A DNA stretch of 64,000 nucleotides. Origin: an uncultured Gemmatimonadota bacterium (lineage in GTDB: Bacteria > Gemmatimonadota > Gemmatimonadetes > Gemmatimonadales > Gemmatimonadaceae). The translations under genes and the position numbers were made by a program. Where the stretch lies: assembly GCA_902826615.1 (NCBI GenBank), contig CADEFN010000005.1, positions 1 to 64,000 of the forward strand, given 5' to 3'. Numbering within the stretch: the stretch's first letter is position 1; each line of letters starts with the position of its first letter. The notes beneath the pieces were generated by a model. It was not told the DNA's origin. It searched no databases and saw only the letters and a program-made list of their open reading frames with translations. Positions 26,441 to 36,062 of the stretch are shown here, piece by piece.

Positions 26441-28093
26441 ATGAGCGATCGCGAGACACCAACTGGACGTCGCACTTTTCTCCGGCAGGGAGTCCTGGCC
26501 GGCACGGCAGTGGCCGCTGCTCCCCTTCTCGGTTGCGGCACGCCCGAAGCAACGCCACCCGCCGCGACTTCTGCCACGCCAGAGGTGCCGACCTTCGCAC
26601 TCAGCGAAACCACCGCTGCGGAACTTCAGCAGGCCATGGCCTCCGGCCAGTACACCGCCGTCCAGGTGGCGGAGCTCTACCTTGGCCGCATCGCGGCCAT
26701 CGACCAGGCCGGCCCAACACTGAAGAGTGTCATCGAGACCAATCCGGAGGCATTGGCGATCGCTGCCGCTCTGGATGGCGAGCGCAAGGCAGGCAAGGTG
26801 CGTGGCCCGCTGCACGGGATTCCGGTGCTGATCAAGGACAACATCGATACAGCTGACAAGATGCTGACGTCGGCCGGGTCGCTGGCCCTGACCGGTGCAC
26901 CGGCGACGATGGATGCTGGTATCGTGGCTCGGATGCGTGAGGCCGGGATGGTCATTCTCGGCAAAGCCAACTTGTCGGAGTGGGCCAACATCCGCAGCTC
27001 ACGCTCCACCAGCGGATGGAGCGGTCGTGGGGGACTCACACGGAACCCGTACGCGCTGGACCGCAATGCCTGCGGCTCGAGTGCCGGCACCGGGGCGTCC
27101 ATTTCCGCCAGTCTTGCCACGTTAGGCATCGGCACCGAGACCGATGGGTCGATTGTATGCCCTGCGAACGCCAACGGGCTGGTGGGAATCAAACCGACCG
27201 TGGGGCTGGTGAGCCGCGCGGGAGTCATTCCCATCTCACATACCCAGGATACGGCAGGGCCCATGTGTCGCACGGTGCGCGATGCGGCGGCGCTGCTGTC
27301 GGTGGTGGCCGGTGCTGATCCACGCGACGCGGCGACGGCGGCCAGTGCCGGTCACATCGCCGCCGACTACACAACCTTCTGTGATCCGGCGTCGCTCAAG
27401 GGCAAACGGCTCGGCGTTGTACGGGAGTGGTTCAATGCCGGTCCCGCGGTAAACGCCGTGATGGTCGAGGCGCTCAAGGCACTGCAAAGCGCGGGGGCCG
27501 AGCTGGTAGACCCGGTGGATGTGCCATCGTTAGGTGACATGGGCAACTCCGAGTTCGAGATCATGCTCTACGAGCTCAAGGCAGACATGGCGGCCTATCT
27601 GGCCACGCGTGGAGCGGGGATCCCGCATCGCACCCTGGCCGACCTGATCAAGTTCAACGAAGACAACAAGGCCACGGAGATGCAGTACTTCGGTCAGGAG
27701 ACCTTTCTGCTCGCCGAGCAGAAGGGGCCACTGTCGAGCCCAGAGTACCGCAAAGCCGTGGCGACCTGCGCGCGGCTCACTCGCGCCGAGGGGATGGATC
27801 GAGTGCTGCCCAAATACCGCGTTGATGCCCTCATCGCACCAACCGGAGGACCGGCCTGGGTGACCGATCTCGTCAACGGAGATCACTTTAGCGGGGGAAG
27901 CTCCACACTCTCCGCGGTGTCAGGGTATCCCGCCATCACCGTACCGGCAGGCAACATCATGGGGCTCCCGGTCGGTATCACCTTCATGGGCCCAGCCTGG
28001 AGCGAAGGAACCCTGATCGGGATGGCGTACGCCTTTGAGCAGACAGTGAAGGCTCGTCAGGCACCGCGGTTCAAGGCGACGATTCCCGGCTGA
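26441..28093 (+). CDS. Exported amidase (amidase signature family)
   Basis: A 550-residue amidase signature enzyme. The N-terminus has a twin-arginine motif (RRTFLRQ) followed by a lipobox-like LLGC (Cys32), so it is exported folded by Tat and probably lipid-anchored. Catalytic Lys132 is in VLIKDNID, the cis-Ser at about 213-214 in CGSSAG, and the nucleophile Ser237 in TETDGSIVCPA. It hydrolyses amide bonds; small peptide amides are a likely substrate class. A 79-bp gap separates it from tetR, so it may have its own promoter. Confidence 0.9.
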   Translation: MSDRETPTGRRTFLRQGVLAGTAVAAAPLLGCGTPEATPPAATSATPEVPTFALSETTAAELQQAMASGQYTAVQVAELYLGRIAAIDQAGPTLKSVIETNPEALAIAAALDGERKAGKVRGPLHGIPVLIKDNIDTADKMLTSAGSLALTGAPATMDAGIVARMREAGMVILGKANLSEWANIRSSRSTSGWSGRGGLTRNPYALDRNACGSSAGTGASISASLATLGIGTETDGSIVCPANANGLVGIKPTVGLVSRAGVIPISHTQDTAGPMCRTVRDAAALLSVVAGADPRDAATAASAGHIAADYTTFCDPASLKGKRLGVVREWFNAGPAVNAVMVEALKALQSAGAELVDPVDVPSLGDMGNSEFEIMLYELKADMAAYLATRGAGIPHRTLADLIKFNEDNKATEMQYFGQETFLLAEQKGPLSSPEYRKAVATCARLTRAEGMDRVLPKYRVDALIAPTGGPAWVTDLVNGDHFSGGSSTLSAVSGYPAITVPAGNIMGLPVGITFMGPAWSEGTLIGMAYAFEQTVKARQAPRFKATIPG

Positions 28094-28219
28094 TGCGGTC
28101 GCTTGCGCCGGGAGACAGGGCCGATAGCTTGCTCAGCCGTACTGGTTCCAGCCGCTGCGGTGTACCGCCAATGACGTTGCAATTATCACCGCTCTCCATT
28201 CACCGCCACCTCGCGTTCC

Positions 28220-28648
28220 ATGCCCGCTGACCGATTCTCCTGGGGTAGTCTGGCGCTTCGCATTGTCGCGGCGCTGGTGCTTGTATTTGCGACGTATAAC
28301 GCCGAGGGAATGTCGTATTACCACTGGGCGATTGCACCGCTGAAAGAGACGGCCGGGTCGTTCAACGCGGTCAAGTTTCTTGCCGGCATCCTGTTGATCG
28401 TTGGCTGGGTGATCTTCCTGCAGGCGACGCGGCGCTCGATTGGCGTGATGGGTGCCTTGCTGGTGACCGCAGTGTGCGGTGGGGTCATCTGGTTGCTGAT
28501 CGACTATAACATCGTGCAGGCGTCGAGCGCAAAAGGCATCACGCGCATTGTCTTGTTTGCCATCTCGGTGGTGCTGGCAGTGGGCATGTCGTGGTCGCAT
28601 CTCAGCCGCCGCATGACGGGCCAGGGCGACACCGACGTCGTAGGTTAG
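28220..28648 (+). CDS. Small membrane protein, DUF6524-like
   Basis: A 142-residue protein with four predicted membrane helices. The N-terminal pattern (LALRIVAALVLVFATYNAEGMSYYHW) matches my recollection of the DUF6524 family, whose function is unknown. It is a short gene with its own start after a 126-bp gap from the amidase, and it precedes the SDR enzyme gene by 43 bp. Confidence 0.7.
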   Translation: MPADRFSWGSLALRIVAALVLVFATYNAEGMSYYHWAIAPLKETAGSFNAVKFLAGILLIVGWVIFLQATRRSIGVMGALLVTAVCGGVIWLLIDYNIVQASSAKGITRIVLFAISVVLAVGMSWSHLSRRMTGQGDTDVVG

Positions 28649-28691
28649 GCACGGTGCCACCGGTTCCAGCGCAACCGAACCGGGAAGTCGA

Positions 28692-29666
28692 ATGACCGTG
28701 GCGGTGCCGGCCCCGCGTGTAGTGGCCATCATCGGCGCCAGTGGATTTGTGGGGCGTGTCCTCGCCCGAACGTTGCTCGAAGGGCCTCGGACCATCGAGC
28801 GCATCGTGAGTATGGATGTGCGACCGACCGATGTGCGCGACGAAAGTGGCCGCCTCGTGCACGAGGAACTCGACGTGCGATCCGCCCGTCTGGGCGAGTT
28901 GCTGCAGGCGCATCAGGTGGACACCGTGGTCCACCTCGCCGCGGTAGTGACGCCACCCCCCGGCATGAAGCGCAACGAGCACTACGCCATCGATGTCGAT
29001 GGCACGCACAACGTGCTCGAGTCGTGTGTGGAGCATGGCGTCCGGCAGGTGGTCGTGACGAGCAGCGGCGCGGCCTACGGGTTCCATGTCGACAATCCGT
29101 CGTGGATCGAGGAGCACTGTCCGCTTCGCGGCAACGAGGAGCTGACCTACGCGCGTCACAAGCGTTTGGTGGAAGAACTCCTCGCCCGGTACCGCACCAA
29201 TCACCCGGAACTTCTGCAACTCGTCTTTCGCCCCGGGACCATCCTCGGCCCCACGGCGAAGAATCAGGTGACCGAACTGTTTCAGAAACGAGTAATGCTG
29301 AAGGTGATGAATGGCGACTCGCGGTTTGTATTTGTGTGGGATCAGGACGCGGCAGATTGCATGGCCAAGGGAATCCACGAACGTCGTGCGGGGGTGTACA
29401 ACCTGGCGGGTGACGGCGCGATGAGTGCCGAAGAAGTGGCAGCTGTCACGGGCGCGTACCTGCTGCCGATCTCGGCGGACACACTGGGTTCGATGCTCAA
29501 GTGGCTGCAGTTCTTTGGGTTCACTGACCATGGTCCCGAGCATGTCCCCTTTCTGCGCCATCGTCCGGTACTGTCCAATCGCGCCCTGAAAGAAGAGTAC
29601 GGCTTTACGCCGAGCCGGACGTCGCGCCAGGCCTTTGAAGAGTGGTGGCGGCTGAGTACTACCTGA
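28692..29666 (+). CDS. NAD(P)-dependent epimerase/dehydratase (extended SDR)
   Basis: A 324-residue Rossmann protein of the extended SDR family. GASGFVG near residue 15 binds the dinucleotide. DVRSARLGELLQ and VVHLAAVV follow the family pattern, and the catalytic Tyr-x3-Lys is YARHK near residue 156. The Ser in VTSSGAAYG completes the active site. It probably acts on a nucleotide sugar or similar substrate, which cannot be assigned. The next gene starts 33 bp later. Confidence 0.85.
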   Translation: MTVAVPAPRVVAIIGASGFVGRVLARTLLEGPRTIERIVSMDVRPTDVRDESGRLVHEELDVRSARLGELLQAHQVDTVVHLAAVVTPPPGMKRNEHYAIDVDGTHNVLESCVEHGVRQVVVTSSGAAYGFHVDNPSWIEEHCPLRGNEELTYARHKRLVEELLARYRTNHPELLQLVFRPGTILGPTAKNQVTELFQKRVMLKVMNGDSRFVFVWDQDAADCMAKGIHERRAGVYNLAGDGAMSAEEVAAVTGAYLLPISADTLGSMLKWLQFFGFTDHGPEHVPFLRHRPVLSNRALKEEYGFTPSRTSRQAFEEWWRLSTT

Positions 29667-29699
29667 AGCACACGGCGGCACCATCCCCAGGTCCGAATC

Positions 29700-31226
29700 A
29701 TGTATCGGCGTCACTTTCTCGAACGGCTCTCCACGTTAGGCGCCGGTGTCCTGGTGGCACCGTCGATCCACCGCGTGTCGCGTTGGCGATCCCAGTCCGA
29801 TCCATTTACGCTGGGTGTGGCGTCGGGTGACCCGTGGCCCGACGGCTTTGTGTTGTGGACACGACTGGCGCCCGATCCGCTGCAGGGTGGCGGGATGCCT
29901 CCGGGTGATGTCCCGGTCGGGTGGGAGGTGGCTGCCGATGAACAGATGCGGCGTGTGGTGCAACGGGGACGCACGGTGGCGCGCGCTGCACTCGGGCATT
30001 CCGTCCACGTGGAACTGCGCGGGCTGCAGCCCGACCGCTGGTACTTCTACCGCTTCACGACCCCTGATGCCCAAACGATGGTGGGCAGGACACGCACCGC
30101 ACCGTCGCCGCTGTCCCGTCCGCAGCGCCTGCGCTTTGCGTTCGCATCGTGTCAGCACTACGAGTGGGGGCACTACACCGCACATCAGCACCTGGCGGAA
30201 GAAGACATCGATCTCGTTGCCTTTCTTGGCGACTACATCTACGAAAGCCACGCGGCGCGCCCGATCCGGGCACATGAGGCGGACGAACCGGTCACGCTCG
30301 AGGCATACCGGAATCGTTACGCACTGTACAAAAGCGATCCGGCGCTCCAGGCGGCGCACGCCATCTGTCCCTGGGTGGTGACCTTCGACGACCACGAGGT
30401 CGACAACAACTGGGCAGGGGATACGTCAGAGAACAACGATCCGGTGGACGCATTCCGGGCGCGGCGTGCTGCGGCTTTCCAGGCGTACTATGAACACATG
30501 CCGCTGCGCCGAGCCTCGCTGCCTCGCGGTCCGGAGATGCTGCTGTACCGGAGTCTGGCCTTCGGTCGGCTGGCGCGTCTACATGTGCTCGACACCCGGC
30601 AGTACCGCAGTGATCAGGCCTGTGGCGACCGGCGGAAGCCGCCTTGCGACGGTTGGGACGCCGACAACCGCACGATGCTGGGTGATCGTCAGGAGCGCTG
30701 GCTCACGCAGGGGCTCACCGCGAATCGCCAGACGTGGAATGTGCTGGCCCAGCAGGTGGTGATGATGCCGATGGAGGTGGACCCCGGACCGGGGGAGTCC
30801 TACAACATGGACGCCTGGAGTGGATATCCGGCGGCGCAGGGTCGCCTAATCCGCACCCTGAGCGAGCGGCGCGTGCCTAACGTGGTGACGATTACAGGAG
30901 ATGTGCACACCAACTTTGCGGGGGAGATACCGCTCGATGCCCGGCGAGAAAACTCTCCTCGTGTGGGGGTGGAGTATGTGGGGACCTCGATGACCTCGGA
31001 CGGCGATGGCTCGGAGCAGAACCCGCAGATCACCTCGTTCCTCCCCGCGAATCCCTGGGTGAAGTACCACAGCAACCGGCGTGGCTACGTCCGCTGTGAG
31101 GTCACCCCTGACGGGTGGCGCTCCGACTATCGGCTGGTAGCTTCTGTCGGACAACCGGGGGCGCCCATCGCAACGGCCGCCTCGTTTGTGACACCGGCTG
31201 GCCAATCACTCATCGAACGAGCCTGA
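29700..31226 (+). CDS. PhoD-like alkaline phosphatase
   Basis: A 508-residue PhoD-family phosphodiesterase/phosphatase. An N-terminal Tat-like signal (MYRRHFLERLSTLGAGVLVAP) indicates export. A PhoD N-terminal domain (FTLGVASGDPWPDGFVLWTRL) is followed by the metal-binding core: FAFASCQ, FLGDYIYE, TFDDHEVDNNW and TGDVHTNF. These hold the Fe/Ca ligands of the family. It probably releases phosphate from organic esters in the periplasm. The first CGTTAGGC copy in this gene encodes Leu-Gly inside the signal peptide. Confidence 0.9.
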   Translation: MYRRHFLERLSTLGAGVLVAPSIHRVSRWRSQSDPFTLGVASGDPWPDGFVLWTRLAPDPLQGGGMPPGDVPVGWEVAADEQMRRVVQRGRTVARAALGHSVHVELRGLQPDRWYFYRFTTPDAQTMVGRTRTAPSPLSRPQRLRFAFASCQHYEWGHYTAHQHLAEEDIDLVAFLGDYIYESHAARPIRAHEADEPVTLEAYRNRYALYKSDPALQAAHAICPWVVTFDDHEVDNNWAGDTSENNDPVDAFRARRAAAFQAYYEHMPLRRASLPRGPEMLLYRSLAFGRLARLHVLDTRQYRSDQACGDRRKPPCDGWDADNRTMLGDRQERWLTQGLTANRQTWNVLAQQVVMMPMEVDPGPGESYNMDAWSGYPAAQGRLIRTLSERRVPNVVTITGDVHTNFAGEIPLDARRENSPRVGVEYVGTSMTSDGDGSEQNPQITSFLPANPWVKYHSNRRGYVRCEVTPDGWRSDYRLVASVGQPGAPIATAASFVTPAGQSLIERA

Positions 31227-31240
31227 GGCATTTCCCATCC

Positions 31241-33250
31241 ATGATTTCCCTGCGCGCGGCGTTGTTTGCTTCTCTGGTGGTCTTACCGGTTTGCGGGGGT
31301 GCACAGGCACCAGCTAAACGGCCCTTGCGGCTCGACGACCTGTTTCGGCTGAAGACGGTGCGCGATCCGAACATGTCTCCCGATGGCCAGTGGGTGGCGT
31401 ATGTGGTCTCGCAGCTCGACTCTGCGAGAGACCGGGCCTCCACTGACCTCTGGATGGTATCATGGGACGGCACGCGCACGGTGCAGCTGACACACAGCCC
31501 CGAGGGAGAGAGCGCACCACGCTGGAGTCCTGACAACAGGTACCTCTCGTTCACGGCGACGCGTGGCAATACACGCAATGGCCCGCAGGTCTGGCTGCTC
31601 GACCGGTTGGGTGGCGAGGCCCGTCAGCTCACACGTCACAAGGGTGGCGTGGGTGGTTACGCCTGGTCGCCGGACGGTACGCGAATCGCCTTCGTTTCCC
31701 AGGACCCGGACTCGGCGGCGGCCGGTGCAGATAGCGCGGCCCAACGTCCGAAACCTGTCGTGGTCGACCGGTACGCTTTCAAACGTGATGGCGAGGGGTA
31801 TCTCGGCAATCGCCGGCGGCACATCCACATCTACGACCTCGCGAAGGATACCGTGGTCCAGGTCACCTCGGGTCCGTACGATGACGGCGCACCGGTCTGG
31901 TCACCGAATGGTCGCTCCCTGGCATTCATCGCCGAACGCGAAGGCGATCCCGATCGGCAGAACAATTCCGACCTCTACATCGTTGATGCAGCCGCCGGCA
32001 GTACCCCACGCAGGCTGACCTCCTTTGACGGTCCTGATACCGGCCCCCCGGTGTTCAGTCCCGATGGGCGGTTTATCGCCTACTCGCAGGGGAGCGAGGC
32101 GAAGATGTACGCCTATTCGAAGGATCATCTGGCGATCGTGCCCGTCGAGGGTGGTCCGACGAGACTGGTAACGCCAACGCTCGACCGTTCAACCGCCGAT
32201 TGGATCTGGAGTGCCGACAGCAAGACGATTACCGCGCTGCTCGAGGACGACCGCGCCGTACACGCCGTGCAAATCGACGTCGCCACGGGAGCCATGCAGC
32301 GAGTCCTGGATGGGCGCCGGGTCGTGCAGGAGCTCGAGTCCGGAACCAACGGGCGCATGGCGGTGCTGGCTGGAACCGCGGCCACACCTAACGAGATCTA
32401 CGCCCTCGAGAATGGCGCACTGCGGCCACTCACACGCGTGAACGAGGCTTTTGTGCGCGAGGTGCAGCTGTCCACGGTCGAGGATTTCTCGGCGAAGGGA
32501 AAAGACGGCACCATCGTCAATGGACTGCTCACGCGTCCGGCCGGCGCAGCGGCTGGTCGTGCGCTGCCGATGCTGCTGCGGATTCACGGTGGCCCGGCGG
32601 CGCAGGATCAGCATGCCTTCAACTTCGAGCGCGAGTTCTTTGCGGCCCATGGCTACGCGGTGATCAATGTGAACTACCGTGGCAGCACCGGGCGCGGCAG
32701 CGCGTATCAGCAGGCCATCTACGCAGACTGGGGCAACAAGGAGGTCAAGGACCTGCAGGCGGCAGTTGATCACATGGTCACAACTGGTGTGGCGGATCCC
32801 AGCCGCCTGGGGATTGGCGGCTGGAGTTACGGTGGCATCCTCACCAACTACACCATCGCCCAGGACACCCGTTTCAAGGCCGCCATCAGTGGTGCCGGAA
32901 GCTCGATGCAGCTCACCATGTACGGGACCGATCAGTACATCTACCAGTACGAAACCGAGCTGGGTGCGCCGTGGAAGAACCCGAAGCTCTGGGAAAAGGT
33001 GTCGTACCCGTTTTATCAGGCTGATCGCATCAAGACCCCGACGTTGTTCATGGGCGGCAAGGACGACGACAATGTGCCCATCACGGGTGGGGAGCAGATG
33101 TACCAGGCGCTCAAATCGTTAGGTATCGACACCCAGCTGGTGGTGTATCCGGGGCAGAACCACGGGATTGTCCTGCCGAGTTTTCAGAAAGACCGGCTGC
33201 AGCGCTATCTGGCCTGGTATGACAAGTATCTTCGCCCCGGGGTGCAGTAG
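31241..33250 (+). CDS. Secreted S9-family prolyl oligopeptidase-like peptidase
   Basis: A 669-residue serine peptidase with a signal peptide (MISLRAALFASLVVLPVCGGAQA). Residues about 30-400 form a WD40-like propeller (NMSPDGQWVAYV, RWSPDNRYLSFT, WSPDGTRIAFV). The catalytic domain has Ser529 in GGWSYGG, Asp in GGKDDDNVP and His in QNHGI. It cleaves oligopeptides in the periplasm. The start at 31241 is chosen because it gives the signal peptide; the longer frame overlaps the PhoD gene. It ends 3 bp before the opposing carrier gene. Confidence 0.92.
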   Translation: MISLRAALFASLVVLPVCGGAQAPAKRPLRLDDLFRLKTVRDPNMSPDGQWVAYVVSQLDSARDRASTDLWMVSWDGTRTVQLTHSPEGESAPRWSPDNRYLSFTATRGNTRNGPQVWLLDRLGGEARQLTRHKGGVGGYAWSPDGTRIAFVSQDPDSAAAGADSAAQRPKPVVVDRYAFKRDGEGYLGNRRRHIHIYDLAKDTVVQVTSGPYDDGAPVWSPNGRSLAFIAEREGDPDRQNNSDLYIVDAAAGSTPRRLTSFDGPDTGPPVFSPDGRFIAYSQGSEAKMYAYSKDHLAIVPVEGGPTRLVTPTLDRSTADWIWSADSKTITALLEDDRAVHAVQIDVATGAMQRVLDGRRVVQELESGTNGRMAVLAGTAATPNEIYALENGALRPLTRVNEAFVREVQLSTVEDFSAKGKDGTIVNGLLTRPAGAAAGRALPMLLRIHGGPAAQDQHAFNFEREFFAAHGYAVINVNYRGSTGRGSAYQQAIYADWGNKEVKDLQAAVDHMVTTGVADPSRLGIGGWSYGGILTNYTIAQDTRFKAAISGAGSSMQLTMYGTDQYIYQYETELGAPWKNPKLWEKVSYPFYQADRIKTPTLFMGGKDDDNVPITGGEQMYQALKSLGIDTQLVVYPGQNHGIVLPSFQKDRLQRYLAWYDKYLRPGVQ

Positions 33251-33253
33251 TCC

Positions 33254-34513
33254 TCAGGCGCGCGCCAGCCAGCCGGCAAAGAGCTGACAGAAGAGCGCAC
33301 CGACGAGCACCATCGACAGCCCCCAGGTCATGAGCTGACGAAAGAGGATGGCGGCCGCCTTCTGGTCGGCAACGGCCGCCACGCACAAGGCGCCTAACGT
33401 GGAGAGGGGTGTCACATCGACGAGGGCCGATCCCACGTTGATGGACAACGCCACCGCGAGGGGGTCGCCGCCACCGATGCGGGCCACCAGCCCCGGCACG
33501 GTGGGCAGAAAGGCCGGGAGCACCACACCGGATGTGCTGCTCCACGTGGAGATGGCGCCGGTGATGAAGGCGATGACGCCATTGATCGAGCCAGGGCCAG
33601 CGAGCCGGGCGAGGAGGGCGGTGAAGAGGTCCATGCCACCCGTCTTCTCCAGCAGTCCGATGAGGACCGACACGCCGCTCACCATCATGATCACGCCCCA
33701 CGGGACGTGCTTCACGGCCGCGGCCTCGTCGGCCACCCGCGCAGTCAGCAGTACCGTCACTGCAGCAAAGGCCGCCAGGCCTAACGACACCTTTCCCACG
33801 ACCACGCCGGCGATCCACACGAGAATCACCGCGATGGTGATCCAGTGTGCGCGGGTGAAGGTGGTCGAAGCAACGTTCGCGGCTGGTGCGCTGTCAGCAG
33901 CACGCGCCTGCGGGCCGTGCTGACGGGAGAAGAGCAACCATGCAGCCAGCGCCACCATCGAGTGGGCCAGCAGGTTGGCAAGCCACACCACCCCTTCGTG
34001 TCCCCCCAGTCCCGCCTCCGCCATTCGGCTGTTGGCGATCACCCCCACCGACGCGATGGGGGAGAGGTTCCCGGCGTTGGCGCCATTGGCGATCATCAGT
34101 GACGCCAGGAAGGGCGACATGCCTGCCCGTGTGCCGATGGCGATAGCGAGCGGAATGAGGAGTGCTACGCTCGATATGGCGCCGGGCCCAACCGAGGAAA
34201 GCGCAAGGGCGAGCAGAAAGAAGAGCGCTGGCATGAGGCGGGTGTTGCCACGCAGCAGCCCGATGGCGCGATGGGCGAGGCGCTCGAGCGTTCCGTTCGA
34301 CTCGGCGATGGAGAAGAGGAGCGTGACGCCAGCCAATGTGATGAAGAGGCTCACCGGGAAACCCGCCATCACCACATCGGGTTTGAGACCGGCCACGTAG
34401 ACGCCGATGATCCAGGCAGCCGCCATTCCGATCCACCCGACATTGATGCGGGAGAACATCGAGAGCGCGATGGCCAGCCCGAGTGCAATGAGCGAGAGGA
34501 CGGCGGGGTTCAT
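33254..34513 (-). CDS. Carboxylate carrier, MatC/SLC13-like
   Basis: A 419-residue carrier with about 11-12 hydrophobic segments. SLIALGLAIALSMFSRINVGWIGMAAAWIIG resembles the N-terminus of the malonate carrier family MatC, and the paired LIANGANAGNLSPIAS and SINVGSALVDVTPLSTLGAL segments are typical re-entrant substrate sites of the ion transporter superfamily. The ATG overlaps the ligase stop (ATGA). Together with that malonyl-CoA-synthetase-like gene it suggests uptake and activation of a dicarboxylate such as malonate. Substrate is inferred. Confidence 0.7.
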   Translation of the reverse strand: MNPAVLSLIALGLAIALSMFSRINVGWIGMAAAWIIGVYVAGLKPDVVMAGFPVSLFITLAGVTLLFSIAESNGTLERLAHRAIGLLRGNTRLMPALFFLLALALSSVGPGAISSVALLIPLAIAIGTRAGMSPFLASLMIANGANAGNLSPIASVGVIANSRMAEAGLGGHEGVVWLANLLAHSMVALAAWLLFSRQHGPQARAADSAPAANVASTTFTRAHWITIAVILVWIAGVVVGKVSLGLAAFAAVTVLLTARVADEAAAVKHVPWGVIMMVSGVSVLIGLLEKTGGMDLFTALLARLAGPGSINGVIAFITGAISTWSSTSGVVLPAFLPTVPGLVARIGGGDPLAVALSINVGSALVDVTPLSTLGALCVAAVADQKAAAILFRQLMTWGLSMVLVGALFCQLFAGWLARA

Positions 34514-35985
34514 GGGGCTGGTGTCCAGGGGGGCAGGAGGTGTTTCTGCACCTTGCCTAACGCTGTCCGGGGGAGCGACTCCACCCGCACATAGCCGCGG
34601 GGTCGCTTGAACGACGCCAGTTGCTGCTGGCAGGTGGCGTCGAGCTGCTGCACATCGAGGTGGTCGTCGCCTACCAGGTAGGCCACCGGGACCTCGCCAC
34701 GATGGGCGTCGCGCACGCCGACCACGGCTGCTTCGCGCACCCCCGGTTGTTCGAGAAGCAGGTCTTCGATCTCGCGCGGATAGATGTTGAAGCCGCCCGA
34801 GATGATCAGGTCGGATCGTCGTCCACGCAGTGTGAGGTACCCATCGGCCGAGCGTTCGCCCAGGTCGCCGGTGCGAAACCAGCCGTCGGTGAATGCGGCG
34901 GTGGTGGCATCGGGCTGCCGCCAGTACCCACGACACACCGTGGGGCCCCGCACCCACACCTCGCCGATGGTCTCGTCAGGCACGTCGGCACCGTTGGCAT
35001 CCACCACGCGGAGCGAGAGGCCAGGGAAGGGAAGCCCCACCGAACCCGCGCGGCGTTCGCCGCCGTACGGATTGCCTGCAATCATGAGGGTCTCGCTCAT
35101 CCCGTAGCGTTCGAGAATGGTGTGGCCAAAACGCTCGCGGAAGGCGTCGAGGGTGGCGGCGGGGAGGGGAGCCGAGCCGCAGACAAACAGGCGCATGCCG
35201 GCTCCGGCCTCGCTTGCCTCGGTGACGCCGAGCTCGAGGAGCCGCACGTACACTGTGGGGACGCCGAAGACCAGCGTGGGCCGGAAGGTCCGAAACCACT
35301 GCAGGGCCTGGCTGCTGTCGAAGCGCTCGACCAGCCGCATGCGGCACCCCGAGGCCAGCCATGACACCAGCCCGTTGCCAAGACCGTGCACGTGAAAGAG
35401 CGGCAGCACCGCCAGGTAACGATCGTCCGCCGTAATTCGCCAGCACGCCACCAGGTTGGCGGCGTTGGCCATGAAGTTGTTGTGGGTGAGCACCGCCCCT
35501 TTGCTGCGGCCGGAGGTTCCCGATGTGTAGACCAGCGCGGCGGGGGTGTCGCCGTCGAGCGTACGCCGTTCGGGAGCGGGAAGGGCCGCGCCCTCGGTCA
35601 CCAGGCCTGCTGCATCCCAGAGCACGGTGCCCGGCGGGAAGAACGCAAACATCTCCGGCGTTGTCACGACGGCAGCCGGCTCGGCGTCGGAGACGACGTG
35701 CGCGATCTCGCGCTCGCGATACAGCACGTTGATGGGGACCAGGATCACCCCAAGACGCGTGCATGCGACAAAGACGTCGATGAACTCGATGGAGTTGGCG
35801 AGGTAGACACAGAGGCGGTCACCCGGGGAGAGTCCGCGTGCCGCCAGCGCCGCCGCCGTGCTGGCGGCGCGCTGGTCAAGTTCGCCAAACGTCCACGACC
35901 GCAGAGATCCTTCGGGCCCCGTCTCCAGCCCAATGACGTGCCGCTGAGTGGTGAACGCGGCGGCGAAGAAATCAGCGAGTTGCAT
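34510..35985 (-). CDS. Acyl-CoA ligase resembling malonyl-CoA synthetase (MatB)
   Basis: A 491-residue ANL-superfamily enzyme. The ATP loop is YTSGTSGRSKGAVLTH, the A5 motif YGMSET, and the conserved TGD and late Lys (GKVQKH) are present. Around them, LFHVHGLGNGL, ILERYGMSET and NPYGGERRAGSVGLPFPG closely follow the pattern I know from malonyl-CoA synthetases. It would convert a dicarboxylate, ATP and CoA to the acyl-CoA. The start at 35985 begins MQLADFFAAAF; the longer frame runs into the divergent TctC gene. Next to it are a carrier of the same operon and the divergent Tct genes. Confidence 0.8.
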   Translation of the reverse strand: MQLADFFAAAFTTQRHVIGLETGPEGSLRSWTFGELDQRAASTAAALAARGLSPGDRLCVYLANSIEFIDVFVACTRLGVILVPINVLYREREIAHVVSDAEPAAVVTTPEMFAFFPPGTVLWDAAGLVTEGAALPAPERRTLDGDTPAALVYTSGTSGRSKGAVLTHNNFMANAANLVACWRITADDRYLAVLPLFHVHGLGNGLVSWLASGCRMRLVERFDSSQALQWFRTFRPTLVFGVPTVYVRLLELGVTEASEAGAGMRLFVCGSAPLPAATLDAFRERFGHTILERYGMSETLMIAGNPYGGERRAGSVGLPFPGLSLRVVDANGADVPDETIGEVWVRGPTVCRGYWRQPDATTAAFTDGWFRTGDLGERSADGYLTLRGRRSDLIISGGFNIYPREIEDLLLEQPGVREAAVVGVRDAHRGEVPVAYLVGDDHLDVQQLDATCQQQLASFKRPRGYVRVESLPRTALGKVQKHLLPPWTPAP

Positions 35986-36062
35986 GTGCAAATCTGCCTC
36001 GCGGGCGGCCCGTGTCGCCAGCGCTCGCGCATCGTCAGGCAGCTCTCCATATTCGCGGCGGC